NCBI GenBank assembly: GCA_030691775.1 | Contig: JAUYDN010000202.1 | Span: 1-9,137 of the forward strand | Direction: 5' to 3' | DNA length: 9,137 nucleotides | Source of the DNA: Dehalococcoidia bacterium | GTDB taxonomy: Bacteria > Chloroflexota > Dehalococcoidia > Dehalococcoidales > Fen-1064 | Part shown: positions 1 through 6,552 of the stretch, piece by piece | How the letters are laid out: every line of letters begins with the position of its first letter | Position numbering within the stretch: the stretch's first letter is position 1 | Position numbers and translations under genes: made by a program | The notes under the pieces: model-generated | Seen by the model: only the letters and a program-made list of their open reading frames with translations | Told to the model about the DNA's origin: nothing | The model's database searches: none

Positions 1-1
1 G

Positions 2-643
2 GATACGGAGCTTGAACCGGACTCCCCGACGGAGACCGTGGATTGTCCGCCAAACTGCACCGCCTGCATCGATGCCTGCCCGACCCGAGCCCTCTATGGA
101 CCATTGAAGTTGGACCCGCAACGCTGTATTGCCTATGCCACTTTCATGACGCAGGACAACTACGTGCCGGGCATCACGAGCAACATTTCGCCGGAAATCC
201 GCGAGAAAATGGGTCAGTGGATTCACGGCTGTGACATTTGCCAGAACGTCTGCCCGCGCAACCAGAAAAGGCTCAAAGCAAATCTGCCGCCGAATGAATA
301 TCTCGAAAACATCGCTGGCGACTTCGACCTGCGTAAAATCCTTAACCCCACCGATGAATACTATGCGAAGCGCGTGAAACCTGTTATGTACCAGTATATC
401 CGCGAGAAGAAATACCTCCAGCGCAATGCAGCAATCGCCCTGGGAAACACCCTGGACCCGGCGTACGTTCCCGACCTGGCACAGGCGATGGCAGACTCCG
501 AACCGCTGGTGCGCGGCTATGCCGCCTGGGCACTGGGACGAATCGGTGGCGCTGAAGCCAGGCAGGTACTGGAAGCCAGCCCGCAAAAAGAGACCGATGG
601 GTCCGTTCGCAAGGAGATTGAAACAGCGCTGACGAAGTGCTAA
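2..643 (+). CDS. QueG-like double [4Fe-4S] protein with HEAT-like C-terminus (5' partial)
   Basis: The reading frame is open to the left edge, so the N-terminal half of the protein is outside the window; the GTG at 38 is not needed as a start. In the visible 213 residues there is a ferredoxin-like cluster with cysteines at 15, 19, 22 and 26, followed by an RCIAY segment (Cys42) and a GCDICQNVCPRN segment (Cys77, 80, 84). This is the double-cluster arrangement of the epoxyqueuosine reductase family (COG1600), whose characterised member QueG uses cobalamin and two [4Fe-4S] clusters to reduce epoxyqueuosine in tRNA. Residues from about 140 to the end are alanine/leucine-rich helical repeats (ALG.., AWALGRIGG) like the HEAT repeats at the C-terminus of QueG. 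Oddities: the first cysteine pair is spaced C-x3-C where QueG usually has C-x2-C, and a queH lies in the same window, so a queuosine role is uncertain. Family assignment is firm, exact function is not. Confidence 0.85.
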   Translation, partial: DTELEPDSPTETVDCPPNCTACIDACPTRALYGPLKLDPQRCIAYATFMTQDNYVPGITSNISPEIREKMGQWIHGCDICQNVCPRNQKRLKANLPPNEYLENIAGDFDLRKILNPTDEYYAKRVKPVMYQYIREKKYLQRNAAIALGNTLDPAYVPDLAQAMADSEPLVRGYAAWALGRIGGAEARQVLEASPQKETDGSVRKEIETALTKC

Positions 644-658
644 CGTGTATAATTGCAA

Positions 659-700
659 TCAGTATTCAGTTATTAGCTTTCAAGCTAACACTGATAAACG
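659..700. repeat. 7-bp-period tandem repeat with hairpin after the QueG-like gene
   Basis: Units of seven bases start at 659, 666, 673 and 680, beginning TCAGTAT and then TCAGTTA, and decay over the next two units. The tract begins 15 bp after the stop codon. It also forms a hairpin: TTAGCTT (673-679) pairs with AAGCTAA (682-688) around a TC loop, extended by CAGT (667-670) with ACTG (690-693). There is no following T-run, so a factor-independent terminator is doubtful. The exact heptamer TCAGTTA recurs at 3277, 3421 and 8029. Confidence 0.6.
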
Positions 701-784
701 GTCGTTGTGAAATGAGCACGCGTAACAGCAGTAAACTTTCCATGACTTATGTTGAACATAGAGGGCTGGAGAATAACTCCCTTG

Positions 785-821
785 TTGTCATTCCAGCGAA
801 GGCTGGAATCCAGGATGAGCG
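785..821. repeat. Dispersed palindromic repeat (GTCATTCC type)
   Basis: A perfect inverted repeat ATTCCAGC (790-797) / GCTGGAAT (802-809) with a 4-base loop is preceded by TTGTC and followed by CCAGGATGAGCG. The same opening, TTGTCATTCC, recurs at 8888, and a variant TGTCATACC at 4784. The suffix GGATGAG(G)CG recurs at 4891 and 8014. Short palindromes of this look are scattered in the intergenic DNA of many bacteria; I infer membership of such a dispersed family from these internal matches only. Confidence 0.6.
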
Positions 822-867
822 TATCTCTCCACCAATAACGTTGGTAGAGGCGGCAAGCATTTTTACT

Positions 868-884
868 GGTGGGTTTCACCCACC
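868..884. repeat. Short perfect hairpin
   Basis: GGTGGGT (868-874) and ACCCACC (878-884) form a perfect 7-bp stem with a TTC loop. The arm sequence matches the ends of the larger palindromic element at 3305-3377, which begins with GGTGGGTTA, so this may be a relic of the same family. No T-run follows. Confidence 0.5.
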
Positions 885-1003
885 CGACAGCTTAAAACCT
901 ATTTTGGACAAGGATGATTTAAGATAAATGATTGATGAAGACATTGTTCCAATATTTTATTCCTGAATCTTATCTCACAATTCTTGAATCTTTGTCAGCA
1001 ATG

Positions 1004-1038
1004 GCTGACAGCTAACTGCTTATAGCTCACAGCTAAAA
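1004..1038. repeat. 7-bp-period tandem repeat in front of the first dehalogenase
   Basis: Five consecutive 7-base units start at 1004, 1011, 1018, 1025 and 1032. All begin GCT, with units such as GCTGACA and GCTCACA. The tract ends exactly where the ribosome binding site of the dehalogenase begins. Upstream, TGAATCT occurs at 964 and again at 985, 21 bp (three periods) apart, suggesting the periodic region once extended further left. Confidence 0.7.
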
Positions 1039-1050
1039 AGGAGGGAGACG

Positions 1051-1983
1051 ATGACACGGGAGCTTAAACCCAGGCCGGACTGGTTGAAAAAGGTCTTCCC
1101 CTGGGAACAGCATGCGCTCACTGTAAATGGCTACACGATGGCATACGTGGATGAAGGTCCGCGTGACGCCCGCCCTTTACTTCTCCTCCACGGTAATCCC
1201 ACCTGGGGATTTCTCTACCGCCACTTCATCGACCCACTGAAAGATGCCGGCTACCGCGTTATCGTGCCGGACTGGCTCGGGGCGGGTTTCTCAGACAAGC
1301 CGCGTATCGATGCCCGCTATACCCTTGCGCACCATATCGCCGACCTGGTATCGCTGTTGGACCAGCTCAAGCTCCGCGGCTTCGTCATCGTGGGACAGGA
1401 CTGGGGTGGACCTCAGGGTGTCGGCGCCGCACTCCAGCGTATCGAACGGCTGTCCGCCATGATTCTGATGAACACCTGGCTTTTTACCGGGTATGTCGGC
1501 AAGTTTCACGCCTCTCCCCGCCCCTGGACTACCTGGCACGCCCCACTTACCGGGCAGTTCTTCATGAAACGGCACAAGGTGCTCTCCCACGCCGGACCAT
1601 CCATCACCAGTAAGAAAGGTTTGACCGAGACGGAGTCCCGCGCTTACCACTATGCCTACGATGAGCCAGACTCCGACCACGTGGTCCTCACCTGGCCGCG
1701 CACTATCCCCGTGAAAGAGGGCGACCGCGGCTGGCAGGATATGCTCAATATCGAAAAACGCCTGCCGGAATTAAAAGACATTCCCACCCTCCTCCTCTGG
1801 GCGCCGGAAGACAACGTTTTCACCATCGACTATGCTAACCGGCTCAAGGAGCTATTGCCCCACGCCGAAGGTCCGATTACATTCGATAAGGCGGCGCACT
1901 TTTTACAGGACGACCGCGGCCCGGACCTGGCAAAAGCAAGCATCGGATTCCTCAACCGCACTGTAGGCACGGCTATCCGGTAG
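1051..1983 (+). CDS. Haloalkane dehalogenase-family alpha/beta hydrolase, HLD-III-like
   Basis: This 310-residue single-domain alpha/beta hydrolase has the motifs of haloalkane dehalogenases, which cleave carbon-halogen bonds with water through an aspartyl ester. Visible: oxyanion and halide motif HGNPTW (47-52, Asn49), nucleophile elbow GQDWGG (115-120, Asp117 with adjacent halide-binding Trp118), catalytic acid in WAPEDN (Asp254) and catalytic histidine in AAHFLQDD (His283). Asp-His-Asp with an Asn/Trp halide pair is the signature of subfamily HLD-III. That subfamily also contains OleB-type beta-lactone decarboxylases of olefin synthesis, so dehalogenation is likely but not certain; no other ole gene is visible. 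No signal peptide, so cytoplasmic. The ATG is fixed by a strong AAGGAGGG at 1038-1045. A second family member follows 33 bp downstream, implying a shared transcript. Confidence 0.88.
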   Translation: MTRELKPRPDWLKKVFPWEQHALTVNGYTMAYVDEGPRDARPLLLLHGNPTWGFLYRHFIDPLKDAGYRVIVPDWLGAGFSDKPRIDARYTLAHHIADLVSLLDQLKLRGFVIVGQDWGGPQGVGAALQRIERLSAMILMNTWLFTGYVGKFHASPRPWTTWHAPLTGQFFMKRHKVLSHAGPSITSKKGLTETESRAYHYAYDEPDSDHVVLTWPRTIPVKEGDRGWQDMLNIEKRLPELKDIPTLLLWAPEDNVFTIDYANRLKELLPHAEGPITFDKAAHFLQDDRGPDLAKASIGFLNRTVGTAIR

Positions 1984-2016
1984 CTGTTGCATCCATTTAT
2001 GTAAAGGAGAAGCGTC

Positions 2017-3267
<1,251 letters not shown>

Positions 3268-3270
<3 letters not shown>

Positions 3271-3297
3271 CAGTCATCAGTTATCAATTTACAGTAG
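3268..3297. repeat. 7-bp-period repeat, left copy of a 28-bp direct repeat
   Basis: Units start at 3270, 3277, 3284 and 3291 (ACAGTCA, TCAGTTA and so on). Bases 3268-3295 match 3412-3439 at 27 of 28 positions. The stop codon of the second dehalogenase is its first three bases. Confidence 0.7.
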
Positions 3298-3304
3298 ATT
3301 ACAC

Positions 3305-3377
3305 TTTGTAGGGTGGGTTAGTCCGGTTTCAAGGGATGTCGGCTTCCAGATTTCGAAAGGACGTAACCCACCACAAA
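3305..3377. repeat. 73-bp imperfect palindromic element
   Basis: The ends are inverted repeats: TTTGT plus GGTGGGTTA and a GTCC..TTTC extension on the left (3305-3330) face their reverse complement on the right (3355-3377, ..GGACGTAACCCACC then ACAAA), with a two-base insertion in each half breaking symmetry. About 24 bases lie between the arms. It sits between converging genes and between two copies of a 28-bp direct repeat. A MITE- or REP-like element, or a two-way transcription stop, are possible; there is no T-run and no open frame. Confidence 0.65.
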
Positions 3378-3411
3378 TCGTCTTATGCAAACATGGTTAT
3401 GCTCTGCGTAG

Positions 3412-3446
3412 TAACAGTCATCAGTTATCAGTTTACAGTTCAGTTA
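3412..3446. repeat. 7-bp-period repeat, right copy of the 28-bp direct repeat
   Basis: Units start at 3414, 3421, 3428 and 3435. A further TCAGTTA at 3440-3446 contains, on the other strand, the TAA stop of queH. Bases 3412-3439 repeat 3268-3295 with one mismatch, 144 bp apart. Confidence 0.7.
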
Positions 3447-4013
3447 AGGGTTGGGACGTTGTTGCTGACTGTTTATGACTGACTGCTGACTGCTATTCAT
3501 GCTATACACACAGCCGCAGTAATGCTGGCGGTAAACACCCAGGGTCCTGGCAATTTCGGTGGTGCGTTTGAAACCGTCCTGCTTCTTAAAATCCCTTGCC
3601 AGGAACCTGTCACCGCCTGTCCCGGTCCCAACCCGGTTGACTATCGCGGCAGGTTTGTGGGGACTGACCGTCAACGTGGTGGTAAAAGCATCAAAACCGT
3701 GCTCCTGCATAAAACGGTAGGTTTCCGTTAACCGTATACGATAGCAGACCTCGCAACGCTTGCCACCCTCAGGCTCTTTTTCCAGTCCCACAGTCTTCGT
3801 CAGCCAGTCTTCAGGATTGTATTCACTCGTCTCCAGCGGGAACCCGATATAGCTGGCAATAGCCTCTGCGACCTGCAAGCGTGTTTCCCATTCCTCCGAG
3901 GGATGGATATTGGGGTTGAAGAAGTAGCCGGTGACCGTGTGTCCCTCGGAAAGCAACCGCTCGGCGACACCACCCGCGCAGACGCCACAGCACACATGCA
4001 GGAGAATATTCAC
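3444..4013 (-). CDS. queH: Epoxyqueuosine reductase QueH
   Basis: QueH reduces epoxyqueuosine to queuosine in tRNA, the last step of the pathway, and replaces the unrelated cobalamin enzyme QueG in many bacteria. The 189-residue product shows the family's cysteine motifs: HVCCGVCA (Cys8, 9, 12), RCEVCYRIRL (Cys87, 90) and YCGC (Cys166, 168), with FNPNIHP and TTTLTVSPHK between them. These cysteines serve the metal centres, an Fe-S cluster plus a further iron in the characterised enzyme. The start is GTG at 4013, two bases after the TAG stop of the phosphatase gene, with TGGAG upstream inside that gene, so translational coupling is likely. Oddity: after YCGCVYS (171) an 18-residue Ser/Gln/Asn-rich tail follows, and much of it is encoded by a 7-bp DNA repeat; the family usually ends near this point. 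Confidence 0.92.
   Translation of the reverse strand: MNILLHVCCGVCAGGVAERLLSEGHTVTGYFFNPNIHPSEEWETRLQVAEAIASYIGFPLETSEYNPEDWLTKTVGLEKEPEGGKRCEVCYRIRLTETYRFMQEHGFDAFTTTLTVSPHKPAAIVNRVGTGTGGDRFLARDFKKQDGFKRTTEIARTLGVYRQHYCGCVYSMNSSQQSVINSQQQRPNP
3464..3498. repeat. 7-bp-period repeat inside the 3' end of queH
   Basis: Units start at 3464, 3471, 3478, 3485 and 3492, with GCTGACT occurring exactly at 3464 and 3485. The tract encodes, on the minus strand, roughly residues 172-183 of QueH. Since seven is not a multiple of three, the protein does not look repetitive although the DNA is. Confidence 0.65.
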
Positions 4014-4015
4014 CG

Positions 4016-4654
4016 CTACCAGGACTCCAGTTCATTAATAATTTCTTTAAAGCTCGAAAAAGGCATACAGGAAACACCATCGCTCTGGCACAATTCCAGG
4101 AGCGTGCCGGTGGCGAACACACGTTGACATTGTTTTGCGGGCAGAAAGTCGGACCGTCCGTCGCCGATATAGGCTACGCGGTAGCCCTCGGCCAGATGTT
4201 TCAAAAGGTAGCTTTCCTTGAACGCACTATCGAGCACCTTGCCTTCCGGCGAAACATACCGTACCTTGAGACCACCCGGGTAGAAAGAAGTTTCGGCGGC
4301 GTGATATTCCACCCCGGAAATTCCCTCTTTCCTGAATATATCGTCGATATAGAAATCCAGTCCGTTGCTGACGACTACGAGCCGTATATTTCTCTGCCGG
4401 CAGTACTCCGCCATTTCCCGGAAACCGGGGCGCAAGGCAGTATGGAAAGCCAGGAAATCCAGCATCTCCTGGCGGCTGGCTTTTACCATATTAAAGGCGA
4501 GTTCGTTGAAACGCCCGACGGTGATTTTGCCTGCCACATACTCGTCATCGAGTTCGCGCCACGCAGGACCGGCAAATTCATCGAGGAGGAGGAAACTCAT
4601 ATCTTTGACCGTTACCGTGCCGTCAAAATCGCATTGGACAAGGGTTTTTGTCAT
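4016..4654 (-). CDS. MtnX-like HAD-family phosphatase
   Basis: A haloacid-dehalogenase-superfamily phosphatase of the phosphoserine phosphatase/MtnX group. From the chosen start it has 212 residues: motif I CDFDGTVT (nucleophile Asp9, Asp11), motif II VVVSNGLD (Ser96), a candidate motif III lysine in SAFKES (Lys146) and the acidic motif YIGDGRSDF (Asp165, Asp169). MtnX removes phosphate from 2-hydroxy-3-keto-5-methylthiopentenyl-1-phosphate in methionine salvage, but no other salvage gene is present, so the substrate is open. The frame extends upstream to ATGs at 4675 and 4720. I chose 4654 because MTKTLVQCDFDGT matches family N-termini; the ATG at 4675 has a weak GGA ahead of it and is a real alternative. 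The stop lies two bases before queH, which points to one transcript. Confidence 0.8.
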   Translation of the reverse strand: MTKTLVQCDFDGTVTVKDMSFLLLDEFAGPAWRELDDEYVAGKITVGRFNELAFNMVKASRQEMLDFLAFHTALRPGFREMAEYCRQRNIRLVVVSNGLDFYIDDIFRKEGISGVEYHAAETSFYPGGLKVRYVSPEGKVLDSAFKESYLLKHLAEGYRVAYIGDGRSDFLPAKQCQRVFATGTLLELCQSDGVSCMPFSSFKEIINELESW

Positions 4655-4699
4655 TAGATTAATTATATCATCCATATGGCATCCGCACGAACTAACCTG

Positions 4700-4708
4700 T
4701 GCTATAAT
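4700..4708 (+). promoter_or_regulatory. Extended -10-like sequence, TGC TATAAT
   Basis: A perfect extended -10 motif faces right, but I see no matching -35 and no plus-strand gene follows before 6553, so any transcript would be antisense to the yedF-like gene and queA. On the minus strand the same bases give TATTAT (4709-4704), placed suitably for mtnX-like transcription, with only a weak TTTTCA at 4730-4725 as -35. Either reading is tentative. Confidence 0.25.
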
Positions 4709-4783
4709 ACGTACTGACATCGTATGAAAATAGCTTCCCCTGTCATTGCTACGAAAATAGCGGAGCCCCCCCGCCTAAAAAAA

Positions 4784-4835
4784 TGTCATACCAGCCCTTC
4801 GTCAAGCTCAGGATAAACTCCGGCTGGTATCCAGA
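4784..4835. repeat. Dispersed palindrome with 25-base insert
   Basis: Perfect 9-bp arms ATACCAGCC (4788-4796) and GGCTGGTAT (4822-4830) are preceded by TGTC and followed by CCAG. That is the frame seen at 785-815 (GTCATTCCAGC..GCTGGAATCCAG), but with a 25-base loop in place of four bases. The loop holds TTCGTCAAGCTCAGG, itself like a common dispersed intergenic motif, so this looks like one repeat nested in another. Confidence 0.55.
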
Positions 4836-4848
4836 AGGTTAGAAAACG

Positions 4849-4900
4849 TCTGGATTCCCGCTCGGAGCCTGCCCCGCACTTGATGCGGGGGGATGAGGCG
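4849..4900. repeat. Second palindrome with GGATGAGGCG suffix
   Basis: GTCTGGATTCCCGC leads into a perfect hairpin CCCCGCA (4872-4878) / TGCGGGG (4884-4890) with a CTTGA loop, then GGATGAGGCG at 4891-4900. The same ten bases follow the hairpin pair near 8014, and a one-base-shorter form follows the palindrome at 813. Confidence 0.55.
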
Positions 4901-5036
4901 CTGTGTAAGAACTGGCATCTTTTATTCAGAATTGTAAAGCTGTTATTGAGACACTCCAGTAGCTGTTCATTTACCAGTAAACAGTAAACGATTTTCCGCC
5001 TCCCCCGGATTGCTGATAGCAATTAATACCGGGTGT

Positions 5037-5372
5037 TCACAAGCTGACTACCTCAGTACTCATCATCGATTGAATCGACTTGACCATCGTGGTCGGTTTA
5101 CCCACGACAATCCTGTCTTTCAGGTCGAAATATTCCAGGCAGGTAGTACAGGCGAGAATCTCAACACCCTGTTTTTCTAATTGTTTTAGATGGTCAAGCA
5201 CCTGTGAACCTTCACACACCAGGCGCACCCCGGTATTCCAGAATGCCAGGGTCTGCGGCTTTGAATCGCTTTCACCAAGCAAGCGCAGGAAGTTCGCCAT
5301 CAGGAGTTTGCCAAGCTGGTCGTCACCTCTCCCCAGCCCCTCCCCCTGAATTAAGATGATTTTTGCGGTCAC
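5037..5372 (-). CDS. DsrE-family protein resembling the C-terminal domain of YedF
   Basis: A 111-residue cytoplasmic protein. The opening ILIQGEGLGRGDDQLGKLLM, then FWNTGVRLVCEGSQVLDHL, then GVEILACTTCLEYFDLKD (two cysteines at about 75 and 78) match the DsrE-like half of YedF, a protein linked by gene context to selenium metabolism. YedF normally has an N-terminal TusA-like domain with a sulfur-carrier cysteine; that domain is absent. DsrE/TusD-type proteins pass persulfide sulfur between cysteines, so sulfur or selenium relay is the likely role, by inference. The GTG start at 5372 is fixed by GGAGGG six bases upstream. It lies 37 bp after queA on the same strand and is probably cotranscribed, hinting at a tRNA-modification link. 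Confidence 0.82.
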   Translation of the reverse strand: MTAKIILIQGEGLGRGDDQLGKLLMANFLRLLGESDSKPQTLAFWNTGVRLVCEGSQVLDHLKQLEKQGVEILACTTCLEYFDLKDRIVVGKPTTMVKSIQSMMSTEVVSL

Positions 5373-5378
5373 CTGTGT

Positions 5379-5384
5379 CCCTCC
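5379..5384 (-). promoter_or_regulatory. Ribosome binding site fixing the GTG start of the yedF-like gene
   Basis: GGAGGG on the minus strand, six bases before GTG at 5372. No ATG in this frame lies nearby that would keep the conserved N-terminus, so the GTG start is well supported. Confidence 0.7.
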
Positions 5385-5409
5385 ACCAGAGAATCTTTTC
5401 TATTGTGCT

Positions 5410-6429
5410 TCATAATATCAGCATCGCATCCCCGAAGCTATAAAAACGGTATTTTTCTTTGATTGCTTCCCGGTATACCTTTTGAATCAGTTCTTTACCA
5501 GCAAAAGCAGATACCAGCATCAACAGTGTACTGCGTGGCAGATGGAAATTGGTCACCATGGCATCTACCACTTTGAACCGGTAGCCGGGCAGGATAAACA
5601 GGTCCACCCAGCCGTCAAAAGGTAAAATGTCTCCTGTCTGCGCGGCGGCTTCCACCATCCGCACGCTTGTCGTCCCTACGCTGACGACACGCCGACCCTC
5701 CGCTTTCGCCCGTGCCAGCTCACTGGCAACCTCTTCAGTGATGACTCCATACTCGCGGTGGATGCGGTGCTTGCGCGGGTCTTCTTCCTGCACGGGACGG
5801 AATGTGTCCAGTCCCACGTGAAGTGTCACAAAAAGACATTTAACACCCTTATCACGCACGCGCTGGAGCAATTGCGGGGTGAAATGTAACCCTGCAGTGG
5901 GCGCGGCAACGCTCCCCGGTTTCTCGGCGTAAACGGTCTGGTAGCGCTCCGGCTTTTCCAGAGGCTCGTGGATATAGGGCGGCAGGGCAATCTCGCCCAG
6001 TGCCGGCAAACACGATTCGTTTGAAAAGCGGAGGGTGCGGATACCGGCTTCGCCTTCACTTAAAACCACTGCTTGCACTGCCACATCTGTGCCCAGGTCC
6101 AGCGTCATGCCTTTCCTGACCCGCCTTGCCGGCTTCACCAGCGCCTCCCAGATACAGGACTCGAGACGTCTCAAGAGCAGAATCTCCACCTCCCCACCCG
6201 TCCCCGATTTTTTCCCCGCCAAGCGCGCCGGGATAACACGGCTATCGTTAAAGACCATCACGTCACCCGGGCGGAGAAATCCGGGTAGCTCACGGAAGCG
6301 GCGGTGTTGCAGGGCACCGGTAGCGCGGTCGACCACCATCAGGCGTGCCGCATCACGCGGTTCGATGGGTGTCTGGGCAATCATCTTTGGTGGCAGGTCA
6401 TAGTTGAAGTCGCTGGTGTGGAGAGACAT
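5410..6429 (-). CDS. queA: S-adenosylmethionine:tRNA ribosyltransferase-isomerase QueA
   Basis: QueA transfers and isomerises the ribosyl part of S-adenosylmethionine onto 7-aminomethyl-7-deazaguanine at the tRNA wobble position, forming epoxyqueuosine. The 339-residue product is full length and shows the family motifs in order: SDFNYDLPPKMIAQTP at the start, VFNDSRVIPARL, ALPPYIHEP, YQTVYAEKPGSVAAPTAGLHFT, VTLHVGLDTFRPV, HREYGVI, VSVGTTSVRMVE and TNFHLPRSTLLMLVSAFAG. An Asp stands in LHVGLDTF where Gly is common. I use the ATG at 6429 rather than the TTG one codon upstream; the ribosome binding site is weak. It heads the minus-strand block that ends with queH, which acts on its product. It diverges from cinA across a short gap. 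Confidence 0.95.
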   Translation of the reverse strand: MSLHTSDFNYDLPPKMIAQTPIEPRDAARLMVVDRATGALQHRRFRELPGFLRPGDVMVFNDSRVIPARLAGKKSGTGGEVEILLLRRLESCIWEALVKPARRVRKGMTLDLGTDVAVQAVVLSEGEAGIRTLRFSNESCLPALGEIALPPYIHEPLEKPERYQTVYAEKPGSVAAPTAGLHFTPQLLQRVRDKGVKCLFVTLHVGLDTFRPVQEEDPRKHRIHREYGVITEEVASELARAKAEGRRVVSVGTTSVRMVEAAAQTGDILPFDGWVDLFILPGYRFKVVDAMVTNFHLPRSTLLMLVSAFAGKELIQKVYREAIKEKYRFYSFGDAMLIL

Positions 6430-6552
6430 CAACCTATTATGGACTAATCAAGAACCAGGATACAATAACCAGGGAACCGCTGAAAACGAGATGGAATATT
6501 GCCCACAAAAGGATTACAATACCTTGCTAGTACCGTCCGAAAGGAAATTACC
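6430..6552. promoter_or_regulatory. Divergent queA / cinA promoter region
   Basis: This gap must hold at least the queA promoter and probably the cinA one. Toward cinA, TACAAT at 6515-6520 is a fair -10, but TGGAAT 17 bp upstream is a poor -35. Toward queA, CATAAT lies very close to the start. No operator or other symmetric site stands out. The positions are inferred from layout; the hexamers are weak. Confidence 0.3.
6539..6545 (+). promoter_or_regulatory. Ribosome binding site fixing the cinA start
   Basis: GAAAGGA lies 7 bases before the ATG at 6553. The frame is open further upstream to a TTG at 6499, but that start has no binding site and would add 18 residues ahead of the conserved N-terminus. 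Confidence 0.65.

Larger units (their letters stand above)
644..1050. other. 407-bp intergenic region with palindromes and 7-bp repeats, no gene
   Basis: No credible gene lies here: the open frames lack ribosome binding sites and recognisable protein. It holds, in order, a 7-bp-period repeat with a hairpin just after the QueG-like stop, a dispersed palindrome at 785-821, a short perfect hairpin at 868-884, an AT-rich stretch at about 895-1000, and a second 7-bp repeat tract directly in front of the dehalogenase ribosome binding site. The AT-rich part is the likely place for the promoter of the dehalogenase pair. A possible pair is TTGATG at 932-937 with TTTTAT at 955-960, 17 bp apart, each only 4 of 6 to consensus, so I do not call it. 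Confidence 0.6.
4721..5036. other. 316-bp intergenic region made mostly of repeats
   Basis: No gene is supported here. About 4784-4900 is a string of palindromes, listed separately. A small 7-bp-period patch lies at 4974-4987 (CCAGTAA, ACAGTAA), followed by about 50 bases before the stop of the yedF-like gene. The gap separates that gene from the mtnX-like gene on the same strand, so it may split the minus-strand block into two transcripts. No terminator with a T-run is clear on the minus strand. Confidence 0.5.

Noticed and set aside
637..927. Open reading frame of 96 codons between the QueG-like gene and the first dehalogenase
   Set aside because: It overlaps the preceding gene's stop, has no ribosome binding site, and is translated from repeats and palindromes; the product resembles nothing.
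932..960. Promoter for the dehalogenase pair
   Set aside because: TTGATG and TTTTAT at 17-bp spacing each match only four of six consensus bases; not above chance in AT-rich DNA.
3305..3377. Palindromic element as an insertion sequence
   Set aside because: Only 73 bp with no open frame; at most a non-autonomous element.
4124..4657. 177-codon frame on the plus strand opposite the mtnX-like gene
   Set aside because: It is the antisense of a gene with full HAD motifs and has no ribosome binding site.
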